DNA of 64,000 nucleotides, taken from assembly GCA_034687125.1 (NCBI GenBank), contig JAQGBZ010000197.1, forward strand, positions 1 to 64,000, read 5' to 3'. This document shows positions 40,898-55,500 of this stretch, in pieces. Each line of letters starts with the position of its first letter. The first letter of the stretch is position 1. The translations under genes and the position numbers were made by a program. The stretch comes from Neelides folsomi. Lineage: Eukaryota; Arthropoda; Collembola; Neelipleona; Neelidae. The notes beneath the pieces are model-generated. The model worked only from the letters and a program-made list of their open reading frames with translations. It had not been told where the DNA came from and ran no database searches.

Positions 40898-43800
40898 AAT
40901 TTTTAGCTCAGCCTTTTTTCCTTATGAGCCGAATGTTCGCTTAATAAGAATATTAGCTATGTCCATTAATTCTCACAAAGTAGTTTCGCACTATTGCGTA
41001 TCAACATTATATGAAAAGAATTTTCTTCCTTCATTCTTCTCGCTTTCTTTCATATAACCCATGCACATGAGTATCGTGTATCTGAATACAAGGAATGGTT
41101 TAAGAGTTGAGGAGATTTGCCAAAGTATTTTTATTACTTCAACTAACACTTTTTTAATCTCACAATGGAAAGGATTCAAAGTCTCTTCCACACACATTGA
41201 TGATCCAAGGAAATTATATGTATTTATATGCGTTAGTATTTATGATGAGACGCAATCAAATGGTGAATTGCAATGTATGATCAATCCCCACTTGTAAATA
41301 AGAAGGCTAAATGAACTCTGGCTGTTGCAGGCTCATTAATTTATAAGTATATAAAATTCCAGCTAGGCTCCTGAGCTTCATTCCTAATTTCTCCCTAATA
41401 TATGCACATATATAAATACAAATATATTCAAATGTTGATGGAGTGTGTGGATGTGTGTGAGTTGTTTGTAAACTGAGGGAGTTTAATGAAACTCTTATAA
41501 GGAGGTTCGTTGATACTTTGTATATAAAGGGAATTAATTAAGGGGAAAAAGAAGGAGACAGACGGAGATTAGTAATTGAGGAAATATGAATTGTACGTGG
41601 AGAAGAAAGGGACGGAGATTCCCCTTAATTTTTCTTATACACATATGAGTATTATTGAAAAGACAATTCATCTCTTACAATATCCTTTGTTTATCCTACA
41701 TAATTCGTTGGAACAAAAGCCTTACAGGCTTTTCGTACAAGAGCAAAATGGTATTTAACTCCCAAACATCTACTTAACAAAGAACTTCTTAGCTCCCATT
41801 AAACCTTTTTCAAATATTCTTGTAGATGTGGAGGAACGGAGGGAAAAGTTTATTATTATTATGGAATCTCCTCGAGAAGTTGAAAAATGTGAGTCAAGGA
41901 TTTTATCACCACCGTGCTACTTTACAAAACATGAACGAAATATCAACCTTAAATGAAAAATATGTGACAAATGAAATATTTTTCCACTTGTTTGTTTCTT
42001 TCAAAAAAGTGATAGTAAGAGTCATGCTGTGAGGAGCTCTAGGGCTTTTTCCATTATTTACTTTTCAAATATTAAAATTCACTCATAGTACATTTAGCAA
42101 TTAACTTCCAATTAGTAAGTCATATAACTTGCATTACTTCGTATCTTCACAACTGCCCTTTTCAACGAGTTCATGATCCAATGTTTTGAAATATTGGGTA
42201 AGAAAGCTCCATTGGAGGTAATTTTTGAGAAAGGGAGAAAAGAGATGTATTGGAGTTTGGACAGATGAGAGTGAATTGTAGACTCAATTCTTTGCTGACT
42301 TCTTCTTTAAGGAGTTGAATGAAGGTAGACGGACGAAGGGATCTTTTTGTGGGAGCTAATGGGTAAATTGAGTGTGCAGGGTCGGATTATATGTACTTTG
42401 CCTCTCCTTCTTCACTTCTTCTCTTCGCCTGTGGGAGTAGTAAAGTATGATTCGGCATTTTCCCTTGTAATTATTATCTCTTTCGCCCATCCACGTGCCC
42501 TTAAACACTCCCGTCTCCATTTCATTTTCCCAGTGGTCCCAGACTGAAGGGTAGGAGTTTTGATTTGATCGGAATCGCGACCGATTCCTCCACGAGATTT
42601 CCCACACGATGAAATTTCAACATTTGGAATACTTCAACTGCTTAACTACCCATTTGACTTATGTCCTCTATAACTACCCCCATGTACAGTAGTTATGTAG
42701 GGACAGGTGTGTGGAGAGAAATAAGCGAGCACTCCCATTATAGGCAATTGAGGTAAAGTTGTTGTTAAAGAACAAGGGAGTTTATATGGAGTATCTCCCG
42801 TTTAAGAATAATGATTCGAAATGAGGAATTTCATACATGCACACGAGTTTTATCTTTATTAGTTTTGTAGTGGAAAATATCCCTTGAGTCCCTCCACACG
42901 TACGAAGAAGCATAATCGTTTAGAAAATCCTTCTTGCTTACACTTTCCTCCTAATGAACATTTCCTCTTCTCAAATAGAGAGAGGAGAAATGAGGAATTA
43001 TAAACACTATGTTTTGGGCTTAAGAGCTCCAACATTATGATTGAGAATAAGGAACGAAAACTCTCAGTTTCAAACATGTTAATTCCTTCTCAAAAAACCA
43101 ACCCTTTATTTCTTCATAAGAGCGGGGAAGTATTAAAAGGAATCTACACGAAATGTGTAATATCGTAATAGGTATAAGAATATGAGAGTTGTTCTCACTC
43201 GCCATAGAGCCATTTGAGCTGGAGTTATATAAGCCCTCTAACCTCAATTGTTTTCCTAAACTCCACATTCATTCTTACTTTATTTAATCTTTAATAGTTT
43301 TAATTTCCTCTATTCTGAGCCCTCGTTAGGGAAGATGAAGGATGAATGGTTCGAGTCGTTGTTCCATGTAATGAACATGTTCGTGAACAATTGACAATAT
43401 TTGGAAAAAGTCCTCGTGGAACCTTGGAACCAAACGTGGCAACAGCTGAAGTTGTTTAGGGTAGCATTCCTGGCACTCCCTTCGGCCGACTCGAAAACTC
43501 ACCTTTCTTTTCCTCCTTCATCTCCTTGTGGTCTCCTCACTCATCTTCTCTCGCCTTCTCGTTTAACCTCTCCTAATCCGATGATTGAATGCGGGAAATT
43601 GGGATTTCACGCTCCTCTTTTTATCTCTTCCTTCTTCGTCCTCGTCCGAAACCCCGAAACTCTCCCTGCACGCCACTTGAGTGTAGAATGGTTAGCCCAT
43701 GCTCATGACCCAACTCCTACTATCATGTTAGTCCATGTAGCCTCATTTTATTTAGATTCTAGTCAAGTGGAAAGGATCTCCACGAACGTGTGTCCATGTA

Positions 43801-43994
43801 CACATACATTTTACATACCATCTCAGACATCTCAAGTCGGCTATAGAACCATTATGTATAGCTTCCGACTGGAGAATAAACTATGCACATAAACTATGTA
43901 TGACGAGACCGAGAATATCAACTTGTGTGTACCTTAGCCAGAATCATCATACGTTGATATTAGTGCATAGGAAGAAGCCCCTCTATCATACAAG

Positions 43995-44018
43995 TGATGA
44001 TGATGATGACGACGATGG
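43995..44018. repeat. (GAT)n microsatellite
   Basis: A TGA/GAT run passing into GAC units. It can be read as an Asp run in a short + frame, but that frame has no other protein-like feature. Confidence 0.6.
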
Positions 44019-45744
44019 TGGCCAAGTGCTTCTTCTAATACAATTTTTCAAAAGAGACGTTACATGGTTTGGGGAATATTACACTAGTTATTTGGATGGT
44101 GTAGTTAATATAAGGGTGAATTCGGTATAAGAGAAGAATGAATTTCCCGTTTTTTAGTATTCGTAGGCTCCAATTCCACTTCCTCCTACAGATTAGACTC
44201 TTAGGCTCCCGAGACCTCGTTGGGAAGGATGTGTTAAGAAAAGGAGAGAGAGATATAAGGGAATCCTGTTTGTGAGACTTTGAGCCATCTCAACTACGAC
44301 GGCATATATAGGGAATAAAAGGAGAGCCTTCGAGTTCTTCTATGTGGAGGCCGAGTTACGCCGAGGCGACCGACGAGAAGAGTGAACGAAGGGAAAAAAA
44401 CTGAGACGGAGAACTACGTGACCTGAACGCGAATAAGTACCCCGAATTCCCCTAGAATACAATACTTGTCCACCGGTTTCGAACCTTTTCCCAAAAATTA
44501 TAAAATACACTCACAATTACGTTGCTCTAACTATTAACAATTCGCGTTTTCTGGCATCCATTAAATTCGATCATTTTTTAAATATAATATTTTATTATGA
44601 ACAACAAGATATTTAAACATTAGATTGATTTTACTGGCTGGCTTATTTTTCCTTAGTTTTATTCTCCTTTAGTATAAAGTGGAATAAAAGTAAAAGGATC
44701 TCCATTGCATATGAGAGCAAATAATACTTTTCCATCATGATGATTGTGAATAAGGTAAATTTTATTATTTTGAAGGAAGGGTTAGTTAGAAAGAATTGCG
44801 AGGGAGCCATTCGGGTCGTTGTCGTCCGGGAGGGGAAAAGTAGGGAATTTCGTTGAATGGATCCGGAAGGATTTTAGACGTAGGTGTGGGATTTCCTTAC
44901 GGTCGTCCTTCTCTTGACTGTCCAGGCCACACAATGATTCCACAAAGGGAAGGCGGCGTAAGGGTATCGCAACATTGCGGCGGAAATAATGTATGTGCAT
45001 ATTCTCCATAAATTATAGGGGCGGCCGGAGTACATCGACTCCTCGGCTCCTCGGCTTATCTCCGTTCCCCTCTTTTTTCCACCTTCCCGACTGCCCGACT
45101 TTCTTTCTCCCGAGACGGCTAACGGTCCATCCAATTAAGTGGAAATAGGTGGAAAGTCGTGAAACCGAAATAAACAGAAAGCTAATCAAAAAGAGAGAAA
45201 TGTATTTGTTCCACTGGTTTTGAGTGTGATCCTGTGTGTTCCTCCTTCTTCAGCCCCTTGTTCATTTATCCATTAGGAAGGAGCGTATAATCGAAGAAGG
45301 TGATCTCTAGACGGGCGAGATGAGGTCCATTCATTCATGTCTGCTCAGAGTGGATGTGTAGCATTGGGCTGAATAAGCGAACGAGTGTGCGATGAGTTCA
45401 ATCCATCTCTTGCTATACCATCCCAGACCATCTCGCTATGATACGCGTATGAAATATCTAATATATTTAAGTATGTGTTCATTGCACAAGAATATGTGTT
45501 TATATGTAAAGGAGCGTATAGGATGTGTGTGGATGGTACGTTGGATTGAGGATGACTTTCGGGAGAGGCGAAGAGGTAAAAAAATTGGAAAAAGATGTTG
45601 GAGGATAAGAAGGCTTGATGGCCTTGATGGGTTGGCCAAGAAAAGATCGGGGCTGTCGGGGGTGGCCATGAGGTCACCCCCACCGGGGTCAACAAGTGGG
45701 TGGGAGGCACCTGAACGAGCCTCTCCCTCAGACCATTCGGATCA

Positions 45745-45768
45745 ACACACACACACACATACACACAT
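45745..45768. repeat. (CA)n microsatellite
   Basis: A CA dinucleotide run interrupted once by TA. Confidence 0.8.
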
Positions 45769-47254
45769 GGAGTAATTGAAAGTTATCATTGCCTCGTGAG
45801 ATCCACCGCACAAGTCCCCTTTTTTACCATGAGAGAAGATTCCTCTCGAACCCACTGACTGAGCGAGAGTCGCCTCGACACACCTTGCCTTTGATTGATG
45901 CTTTTTAACCTTTTTTTCTTCGCGGACAACACAGGGCTGGCGATCCACACGGCTAATAAATCCTTCCCTTAATAACCATCTCTTACCTCGCTCTTTCTCA
46001 CCCCAATACACTTCCACCCTTTGCCAAAATTACTCCTAAATGAACCTTTACTCCTCATTATGCTCAAACTCACCAATTTACCCTCATCTCGACCACTTTG
46101 GGTAAATCTTGAAATGGCCAGCCCCTTGAGAGAATTGAGCCAAAAGAGTTATCGCAGGATTTTCACTCTCCCCAACAGGTTCATAAATACTGCAAACTTC
46201 ATTCATCCTATTTAATAGTAAGGAAATGTAGCTTTTAATCTTTCTTCGTCTCCTCCTCGAAAAACAATTATTGGTCAGAGAGTGGATGTATCAAAAGGTT
46301 ATACAACACTTTGTGCATTTACATACTCACATCCCTCACAATAGGATCCATGCTGAGAGGAAAGGGTTGGAATTTTTGGAAGATGGATCGTGGATCCTTT
46401 TTAGCATTAGCGCCAAGTCCCTAACTAACCTCTCCGTCTACCTTTACCTCACTTTTGCTAAATGAATAAAGGATCTTCTCCGCCTTCGTAATCACTCCAA
46501 GCCCATCCCTGCCAGAGTGAATTGGGAAGGTAGGCAAAGAGGCGGGCCTTTATGGCACTGCGGTCAACCTCAACGGACGAACCCTCTGGAGTCGGGATCT
46601 CCACTCCGCTTTATGGTCCACCCTCATGACCCATGATTAGGAACAATGAAGACATTTGACATCCCTCGGTGGATTCCCCCACTTTATCCAAGTGCAGGGT
46701 GACGCTCCGGCATTTGCGACAACCCTCCCTCGGTCCTGCTCCATTAACCGCTGCTCCACCTTTTATTAAACTTTTATGAACCAAGGAGTTCTTTCCCCCT
46801 TAAACAATCTCTTTTATTGCCAACTAAAAGGAAATATGGTAATGGAATTTAGATTCAAATGAATTTATGTACATAAATTTAAATTCAGTTGACCAAAATA
46901 TTCTAATTAGCAAGGAATCCTGTACAAGTTTTTATTTCCAATGGAAGAACTCCACAGCTAATAAAATCCTTGCGTTTTTATTACTAAGACCTAATGAAAA
47001 GGATTAAGATCTTCATTTCGCGAATTAAAATAAATTTTGCGAAACTGAATTGAATCGGGTTAGTAGAAGCAATATGCATTATTCATATTCAGGCAGTGAA
47101 AACTGGATGAAGAAGGAGAGATGGGTTTTGTTGAAATTATTTCCTAAGTAAAAAGTATTTTCCTTCCCAAACTTCTTCCGCTCAAAGTGAAAAAGTCTGA
47201 GAAAGGTAAAAGTGGAATTTTGGGCTACTTGGCTCCAAAGTTGAGCACATCATT

Positions 47255-47302
47255 TGTGTGAGATTGTGTGTGGTGTGTGTGTATGTGTGTGGATGTGTGT
47301 TT
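47255..47302. repeat. (TG)n imperfect microsatellite
   Basis: A TG-rich tract with several GA, GG and TA interruptions, about 48 bp long. Confidence 0.75.
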
Positions 47303-50300
47303 GGGAGCCCTTGCACTTTTCTTCCCCTGGCTTTTATTCAAAACGGACTGCAGTTTTTTCATGTTTTATTCATCAAAGCGATGGTTTTTTCCTCCCTTTT
47401 ACTGCCTATATGATCATCGTCCTGTGCCCTCCTTTTATTCTCTCCCTTTTTTCTCCTTTCCCATTCATTCCATGCCACGGCGGCAGCGATGCACTTTTCT
47501 TCCATTCACGCTTTACTGTCTTTTTCAAGGGACTTACGAGGACCTTACTCCACCGTACGCTCTCGACTCTTCATTTATATTTTAGTCATCTTTGCCCAGA
47601 AATTCATTCAGCTCTGCGGTTCAATGATGGGAAATTGTATCCTTTTCTCCGATTCCAACACAAACAGCAATAATTCACGAGGTCGGTTATGAATTGCCAA
47701 AATTAAGATGGAGAAACTGGGAAAGATGATGTAGGGAAAGAGGATGAGTCTCGTTCCAAGTTTGATCCTTTGATCCCTCCACGTTGCGTTGGTGGCTGTG
47801 AGAAGGAGGGAGGGTTCCGAATCCGCCTCTCAGGGAACCCGGGTCTTCTCCCGTCACTCCGCGCGTGGTCTTGAGTAATTCTCCCTAATGGTTGGCGAAC
47901 CGGGCAGCGGAACCTCCTTCTATTCAACCTCGTATCTCTCATTTCATTTACCACGTCCCCGCTCTCTCCTCTAAATTAACCCTTCCTCGAGTCTCCCTCA
48001 AACTCACATGGAGGCCGTCGTTAGCATTATCTTCAACCGTTGGGTCTCACTATAAGGCCAAGAGGAGATAAAAGACATTGGGGCCGTTGGATCGGCTATG
48101 ATACACATTCTTCCTATACTCACAGAATAGAATCTTTATTAGACGGTTCGCCCGTGCGAAAAAAAAGTTGTAGAATGGGTAAGCTAATCCGAAGAGAGGG
48201 AGAGATATGTATATATAAAGGCTGAGGAAAAAAGTCCCTCGGCCGCGTAGGCAAGGAACAATTCGGAATTTCGGAGCACAATTTTGTTAATGTGACTCTG
48301 GAGAGGAGGCGAACGGGTCCCTTGAGGAGAGGGGATCGTATCAATCATAGAAACCCTTTGGCGATGGAAACCAGTTGAAGAAGCGGCCAGGCAGGTGCGT
48401 CGTCGCCCCCGGGTCCATTTTAAACTTTGACCCTGGCCAGTCCCTCGTTTCATTTCTCAAATTATAGCCTTTTCCCCGTTGAGGCTGTGGAATCATCATC
48501 TCCATCATTTCCTCGAGGTCTCCAACAATTAATTTAGGGGGAGAAGAGGAGTTTAACCTATACTTCAAACTCCGCTACGTGCTCATTTATTGTCAACTCT
48601 CCGAGGAGCGAAGGAAGGGGGAACGGCGTTGGATGAAGATTCCATTTTATTCATCTTCTTTTCCATTCTTCAATTACACCAGTAGATACTCGTACATATG
48701 TACGGGGATCACTCCGCCCTCCGATTCACAGGAAGGTTCTTGAGGAAAATACCCAACACGCTCGGTCTACAAATCAAAATAAATTTTACAACAGACCAGA
48801 GCCTTGTAAATACACCTCCATTTTACATAAAACAACTCCCTAACATGCCACTGGTTCATATACAATTTATTCCTCATCTTTTCATCCCTTCACAACCTAA
48901 GCCACAAAACACAATAAATAAATATATATTCATGCCCATACATTCTCAATTTTCTTCAAATGACATTGAAACAAATATAAAAATTGAATTTGATATCAAA
49001 TTCCATCAATGCATCAACTGCACCACATCCACAAATACAAGGAGATGTAAAACATATCGGAGAACATAAAGGCCAATGAAGAAGTTCACCAACGGAGGAA
49101 TGTCGAGTAAAAGTGTGATTTCGGGAGTAAAGGGCCGTTGTGAATTCTGAGGTTTTCTCATCTCCTCCCCGAGAAGAATGGAAAATGAGGGGAAGGAAGG
49201 AAGTTGTAAAAGAATTCCTCACTCCATTTGGAGAAGGGGAGCCCGGGCATTGGTCATCCTGGAATGCGGGGAGTAACAGGTGAGTTGACAGATCTGGACC
49301 TCTGGTCTCAGGATCAATTAGAGGGGTTCGCCCCTGAATGAGAATGAGGCTCTGCGGAAGAAGAAAAAAACGACCGACGGGTGGATTCAACACAGGTAGC
49401 AAAGTTGGAGCAGGTAAATTTGAATTTTTAATCAAAGAACCAGAATGCATGATCAACATATTAAAATTCCCTTTTGACTCTTTTTTATCTCCTCGGCCTT
49501 CTCTGGCCACTTTCCAGGCAGTGTGTTGTGTGAATGGACCGACGCCGTCCTCGTTCTCATTTCCTCACCCTTTGAAATTCACCACTTGAGCTGAGGGCCA
49601 TTGAGATGGGCGGAGAAGGACCTTACATCATCATTTTAACATCAACATCACATAGTGCATGAGACAGATGAAGTGGGGCTGTATGCTTACTTTTGACATC
49701 TTTGCAAATACTACTTTTAAATTGGATCTTAAATGCCTAGTTCATAATAAATACCAACGGCATTATACGCATTTTTCGCTCATGAGTCAACAAAATAAAA
49801 GAATTTGGATATTTTTATTATGACAATCTCTATGTTTTGTAGTATGTTTAGTGCATCAATAAATGGTCCGTTCCCGAACAAGGGAAGTCAAAAACTGTAA
49901 AGGAACAAATTCATCTGCATTTTATCAATTGACTCTCAAAGAATTCTCATATACATGACTTCATTTGTACAATGATTTGAAAAGAGTCTGGAGGCAGGGA
50001 GTAAAGAATTTGTACAATAAGCCTCGAGAAGAATGGAAACTGACAAAATACATAATTTATTGATACGGAAGTATCTCAAAGTGTAGCGAGGAAGTGAGAC
50101 GATTAGGTAAAGTATCATTGCCATGCTTTTGTATAACATTAGATCTCATTTCAAATATGTCCGAATAATACAAAATACCATATAACGTATTTTATAACGT
50201 ATAATGTACCCAAATTCTTCATTTCATTTTGAGTGAATGAACGGAGGATTTATTGAACAGAGCGGACGGGTAAAAATGGGGAAACAACTCAGAGAGATGA

Positions 50301-52501
50301 TCGGAGGGATAGGATTTAGCTAATAAAGAATGACTGTTTCATTTTTCGGGATCTATTGGTTTGAATTGGTGGGAATTGCGGAGAATAGGGAAACGAATGG
50401 TGGTGGGGTTTGGAATTTTAGGGAGTTTTAGGACTCATTTGGGCGTCTCCCCTCATCTCCATCCACCCCGAATTTAGCGGACGGAAGATGATAAATGAGA
50501 CGATATTGACACGAGAACAGCAAAAAGTCAACATAAACAGTGGTCACGTGTTAGGGCCATTGTGTGTGAAATCACCCCCTCGGAATCGCCGTCCTTTTGT
50601 TTGGAGAAGCCCCTCCGTTCCTTTTCTCTCCGCTTAATAAAGGGGAACTAAAAAGTATCCGAACTCATCCGGGTTTCGGTGATTTACTAGCTTCGACCAT
50701 TTATGCTCCCTACGACTCTATTTTTTGACACAACAATGGTTGAGGAGATTGTCTATAGCGGCCCTTTATAGGCTAATCGCTTCCAACTCTCAGTCATCAT
50801 CCTTCTAAATAAAATTCGTTTAATCCTTCATTCCAAATTTATTTTACAATCATTTTCATCCAATTCCATCCATTCACTATAATACTTATTGTATATACCA
50901 TACATATCGGTAGAGAAACCGTTCAACCCAAACCGACTCAAAATCATTTGGTGCATTTTTCAATTACATTGCGGGGAAAAATTACAAATTGAACTGTAAA
51001 AAACCACACGTTGGTGAATGGGAGAAGTTTGAGAGAAAGAGACTGGGGAAAAGCGTAATAAGCGGAAAGTTTCCATGAAGGCCCCGACGAGCCCTTTGAT
51101 GAATCGAAAGGGAAGAAAAAGCTGTAGGGTATTTGTTCTCTCAATTAGCTCGCCTCTCCACACGTATCAATTTTTCGGCACTTGTTCCCTTCCTCGGTCG
51201 GAGGTTCGAAGACGAAGGGAGACAAAAGGGGAAATTAATGAAAAGCCCTCAACGTCTCCTTTCCACAACATCTTTGGCGGGGAGAAGAAAACGGGAATCG
51301 ATCTCATTTACATAGACATCCACATCGATCGCCCGAACCCAAACAGAGAAGAGATAGTACGTCGTAGTACAGATATATCCTTTTGGAGAGGAAGTCAAAT
51401 CCCCCCATACAACTTTCCTATATTCAGATGTGTCTCCGAGTGGATCCACACGGGTTTCTCGAGGAGTCATCGAATCCAATCGTCCCCTTTGACTCATTCT
51501 TCCTCCATTCTCATACATTCATAAAACAATATTCTTAGGGCTCATTCCATCCACGCATATTCTCTCTCCTTAATATTATACATTCCTGATTTATGGGCCA
51601 AATAAAGAAATCTCTTCACATTTCACTTCGACCTCTCATGAGCCCGACCTATCCCATCCATATCATTTAAATATTTTACCAATTCCCATCAAACAACTCC
51701 GCAAACAGCGGAGTGACTCAAAGGGTCAGTGACAATAATGAAGACAGACGGGACAAATGGTTGTTTGCATTGGGTAAAAAACCTTATTGAATCTCATGGA
51801 CTGTTGTGAGGAGGAACCGCAGATATTGAAGAGAGAATAAAATGAGGGAAGGGATGAATCTTTGGGTCCCTTGTCTCCATCTCCATGGTTATTCATACGT
51901 GCCTCACCGCAGGTCTGTGAATTTCATCTCCCGAATTTCGGTGTCTCCCTTTTACATTATTCCAACTACTCTTTTGAGAAGGTTTTCGTCCCCGATTCCA
52001 TGAGCTAGAAAAGGGATGAACTCTAGAAACGTAATGTTCTCTCCGGCTCTTCACGATCTATAGGAGATATATATGCGAAATACCCGTGGAATTCTGGGAG
52101 AAAATAAAAAGCCGGTCCCCGTAATCCCCGCGAGGATAACTGACAAGTGAAATTAGATTAACAAACGCAACCCTTCCCTCAAATGTCGACGACGTGTCAG
52201 AGCGAAAAATGAAGGCATTCACTTTAAAATTGGATTTCGTGGTTTCGATGAGCCGCCGACCTCCCCGCCGAAAATCCCCTAATGAGGAATTGGAAACTCC
52301 GGTTGATTGCCCATTGTCTATACAATTCTCCCCTCACTCAAATTTCTTCAAGTCCTCAATTTATAATTTTAAATTTACATCTCAATCCAAAGGGAACTAT
52401 AAATCTATAAATCATTTTGATCAAATACAAATGTTCTTATGTCAATTCACAATTTTTCATAATTCTTACAGCGTAAATATTTTTAGTAAATATAGTACTT
52501 C

Positions 52502-52581
52502 TACAGGGTGGGCCATGAGTATCTTTCTTTTTTATACAAATGTTAATTTAAAAAAGAAAGATACTTATGGCCCACCCTGTA
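52502..52581. mobile_element. 80-bp fold-back MITE with TA ends (mariner/Tc1-like termini)
   Basis: Two 32-bp inverted arms (52502-52533 and 52550-52581) differ at a single position and flank a 16-nt spacer. Each arm begins TACAGGGTGGGCCAT. If the outer TA is the target duplication, the element proper is CAGGGTGGGCC...CCCTG, which resembles ends of IS630-Tc1-mariner elements. It codes for nothing and would depend on a transposase elsewhere. The near identity of the arms suggests recent spread or upkeep. The superfamily call rests on the TA ends and the CAGGGTG start only. Confidence 0.8.
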
Positions 52582-55500
52582 TTTATAATAAGTATTACAT
52601 GTTTATCATGAAATTGCACAATGAGGACTTAATGGAAAATGGAGTTTTCAAAACCTATTTAACATTTCACAATTATTAATTATTAAAATAATAAGAAATA
52701 ATTTTGTTTGTCGTTTTATATTTTTACAATAACACAATATGTGAATATTTGCACAAAAGAGTTAAATAATTGGATTTTTCATTCAATTGCAATTAGAACA
52801 AAAAAGATTTTTGTTCAAGATTGCTAAAGTCAAGTCAATCCTGAACAAAATATTTTTTGTAAAGAGGAGAGAAATAATGCCTCTGTAATAAGGATTCCTC
52901 TAGATAATAAGTTATAAAAAGGGAATTCGAGCCTCGAGCCTGAAGAGGAAATCCCAATTTAAAAAAAATCAGATATCCTCCGAATCTCAAATTCCTGCCT
53001 CATCTGTTCCCCCTTTTTCCATTGGCCGTTAGGTTAATCCCTTTAAAAAATTAACCCTCATCTCCTCAAACGCGTAACCACTCTCTCGCCATGAGGGGAA
53101 AAATATTGACTTTCTCATTTTTCTCTCTCCCACTTCTCCCTAAAGCCTCATTATCGTCAAGGATGTTTGGAGCTTAAAAAATCTTTTCCGGATCTTTAAC
53201 TTTAATACACTTTGAAGTGGACCCGAGTTCTCCGATTCTTCATCTTCTTCCTCCCTCGGAAATTTCCCGGTTGGTCTGAGGGTCGGAGAAAGAAAGGGAA
53301 ATATTAATTATAATAGCTGTAGTGGGAGGGTTGTAAATGAGGGTTTTGGGAGTGAGGGCCGATTAAGAATTATCTTCCTATCATATTTATGGTTATTGTG
53401 AGGAATGGGGGCCAGGGTGAGATTCATTTTTCCATCGCCCGATCCCAAGTCAATCCCCACATGGATTAAGTTGAAGGGAGAAATGTATCACAATAGCCCG
53501 TAGCGGCCCTTTTGTTCCTCTCAGGCCCCTCCGCACTACCCCTAATGCCACACGGCCAAATGCATCAAGACTCAACGGATATATGACCAATTCTCTCCTC
53601 GGTCCAAATCCATAACGTGGACATTACCCAGGAATATTCGCATAGAGGATCACATCCAGTCGCACAATGGGCATGTACATTACCCTGCCGCCCTGGATTT
53701 ACGACCAATGCATGAGAGTTTGGTCGTAGTCGACCTCCGCGTGGCGGATTATCTTCATATGCGGAGATGTCCCGATGTTTTCATAGAATATGCCTCGGAC
53801 AGGGATCCCTCATGGGAAAAGGAAGAAGATTACAAGTAGGCGAATCAATCCTAGAGACTCATAAAGTAAATAATGTACCATGGCCCGTAACTCAATTTCC
53901 ACAATATTCCCATACTTATCTTCCGTATAGATTTAACTTGGTTTATTATTATACTCCCAAACCTACCGCCGTTGTTTTCCCATTCGCATTCCCCAATTTT
54001 TCCCTTTAGCACAAGAACTTCATTGTTCGAGGCATATTTATGCAAATTCCGTACATGTGTGCTTACACTTGAATTATTACGTGTGGTTAATGAATGGAAT
54101 AAAATAATGAAATTAGTAATCGCACGGTCTGAACACTGTTGATGGAGATAGGGAAATTATTATTGTTAGTTGGGAGCTCCGCTTTCACTTTATCCTCAAT
54201 TCACATATTAGTCCTAATTGGCTCAACGGCTCAACGACCAGGTAAAAGTACAAACGAGTGGGGAAATATTTTTATTGAGTTGTTTAGATTTATTCAAATA
54301 TCCTCTTTATCAACCTAACGGGGAATCGACCTTAACTCTAATACCAACATACCACGAATTTATTTTCAATGAGTCTCCGGGTCATGTGTGGGTATTTATA
54401 AGGGCATGAGAGGTGAGGTATAGATTATAGATGATGTATCGGGGAAGTGTAAGGGTCAAAGCGCAACAGCGGGATGGAAGGGATTTCTAAAGGAATTTAT
54501 ACGATCCCTTTTGAACACCTCCAGGCTTTTTATTGAAGTGTGAGGTAAGCGGATTCTCCTTCCATCCTTATTATGGTTTTCTAAGGCATCGCCCCCTTTG
54601 CTCTCCTACCATTATATTTCATAAAAGGGACCCATCCGCCTGCCCATGAGAAAATAAACTCCCATCCTTCATCTTCTCCTTTTCACATTTAACCAAGATG
54701 TCAATTGTGTTTCATCACGTTCCGGAATAAAAGTCCACAATCCGAGCTTTCTTGCCTTTCTTCTCATAACACATTAATAACATAATAAGGGGACGAGGAG
54801 TTATTGTCTGCATCCTTAAATCATTCTCGATTATAACAATTGTAGATAATAAATACATAATAGGTTAATTTAAATAACCATTTAATTATTAACTAATTGT
54901 AAATACATCTTTAACTACAAATATTGTATTAATACATCCAACCAAACCTTACTTGTATAAGTTATATGTTATAGTATTTTGTTGTATTTATGTAAATGTA
55001 ATGTAGTTAATACTTTGAGTAGTTTGTTAAGTGTTTATTTTGTATTACAAACATTTTTGATGGGTTGAATTGAAGCTATTGGATTACTAGAAATGGAGGA
55101 GGATCAAATGGAAATGAAGTGATTCATTTAGTAATAAGTAATTAGTCTTCAGTCCTGTGAAAGTCCCGAATATAAGGCCCATATAAAATGGAATTGAGGA
55201 AGTATTAGCGGGTGAGTGAGGGGGGTATAAAACGATATTTATTGTGAGGAGGATTTTGATGTTGGGGTCGCCATACGGAGGGAGGTGACCAACACCTCAG
55301 GGTCTCACACATCTGCTCCCACTTCCTTTGTCCTCCACTTAATTGACCGAAACTCTCCACATTCAGCATATGACAAATTTGCCGACTTTTTAAAACGTCG
55401 TTACCCTCCGCTCATTCTCTGACGCCCTTTGAGGAAAATCTCGCCTCGGAGCTTCGACTAAATGGGGACACGCTGACTGAAACACTCGGAACTTTTTAAA

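Larger units (their letters stand above)
38846..52501. other. Downstream gene desert, part 1
   Basis: No recognisable gene. AT-rich valleys lie near 38870-39180, 40960-41480, 44480-44760 and 46800-47060. GA/CT-rich blocks of moderate GC lie near 39250-39720, 40380-40870, 43440-43700, 44780-45130, 45540-45740, 46480-46750, 47700-48000, 48240-48560, 49150-49400 and 51060-51300. Open frames up to 184 codons (minus strand, 48956-49510) show no known domain and overlap open frames on the other strand. The few clear structural items are listed separately. Confidence 0.5.
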
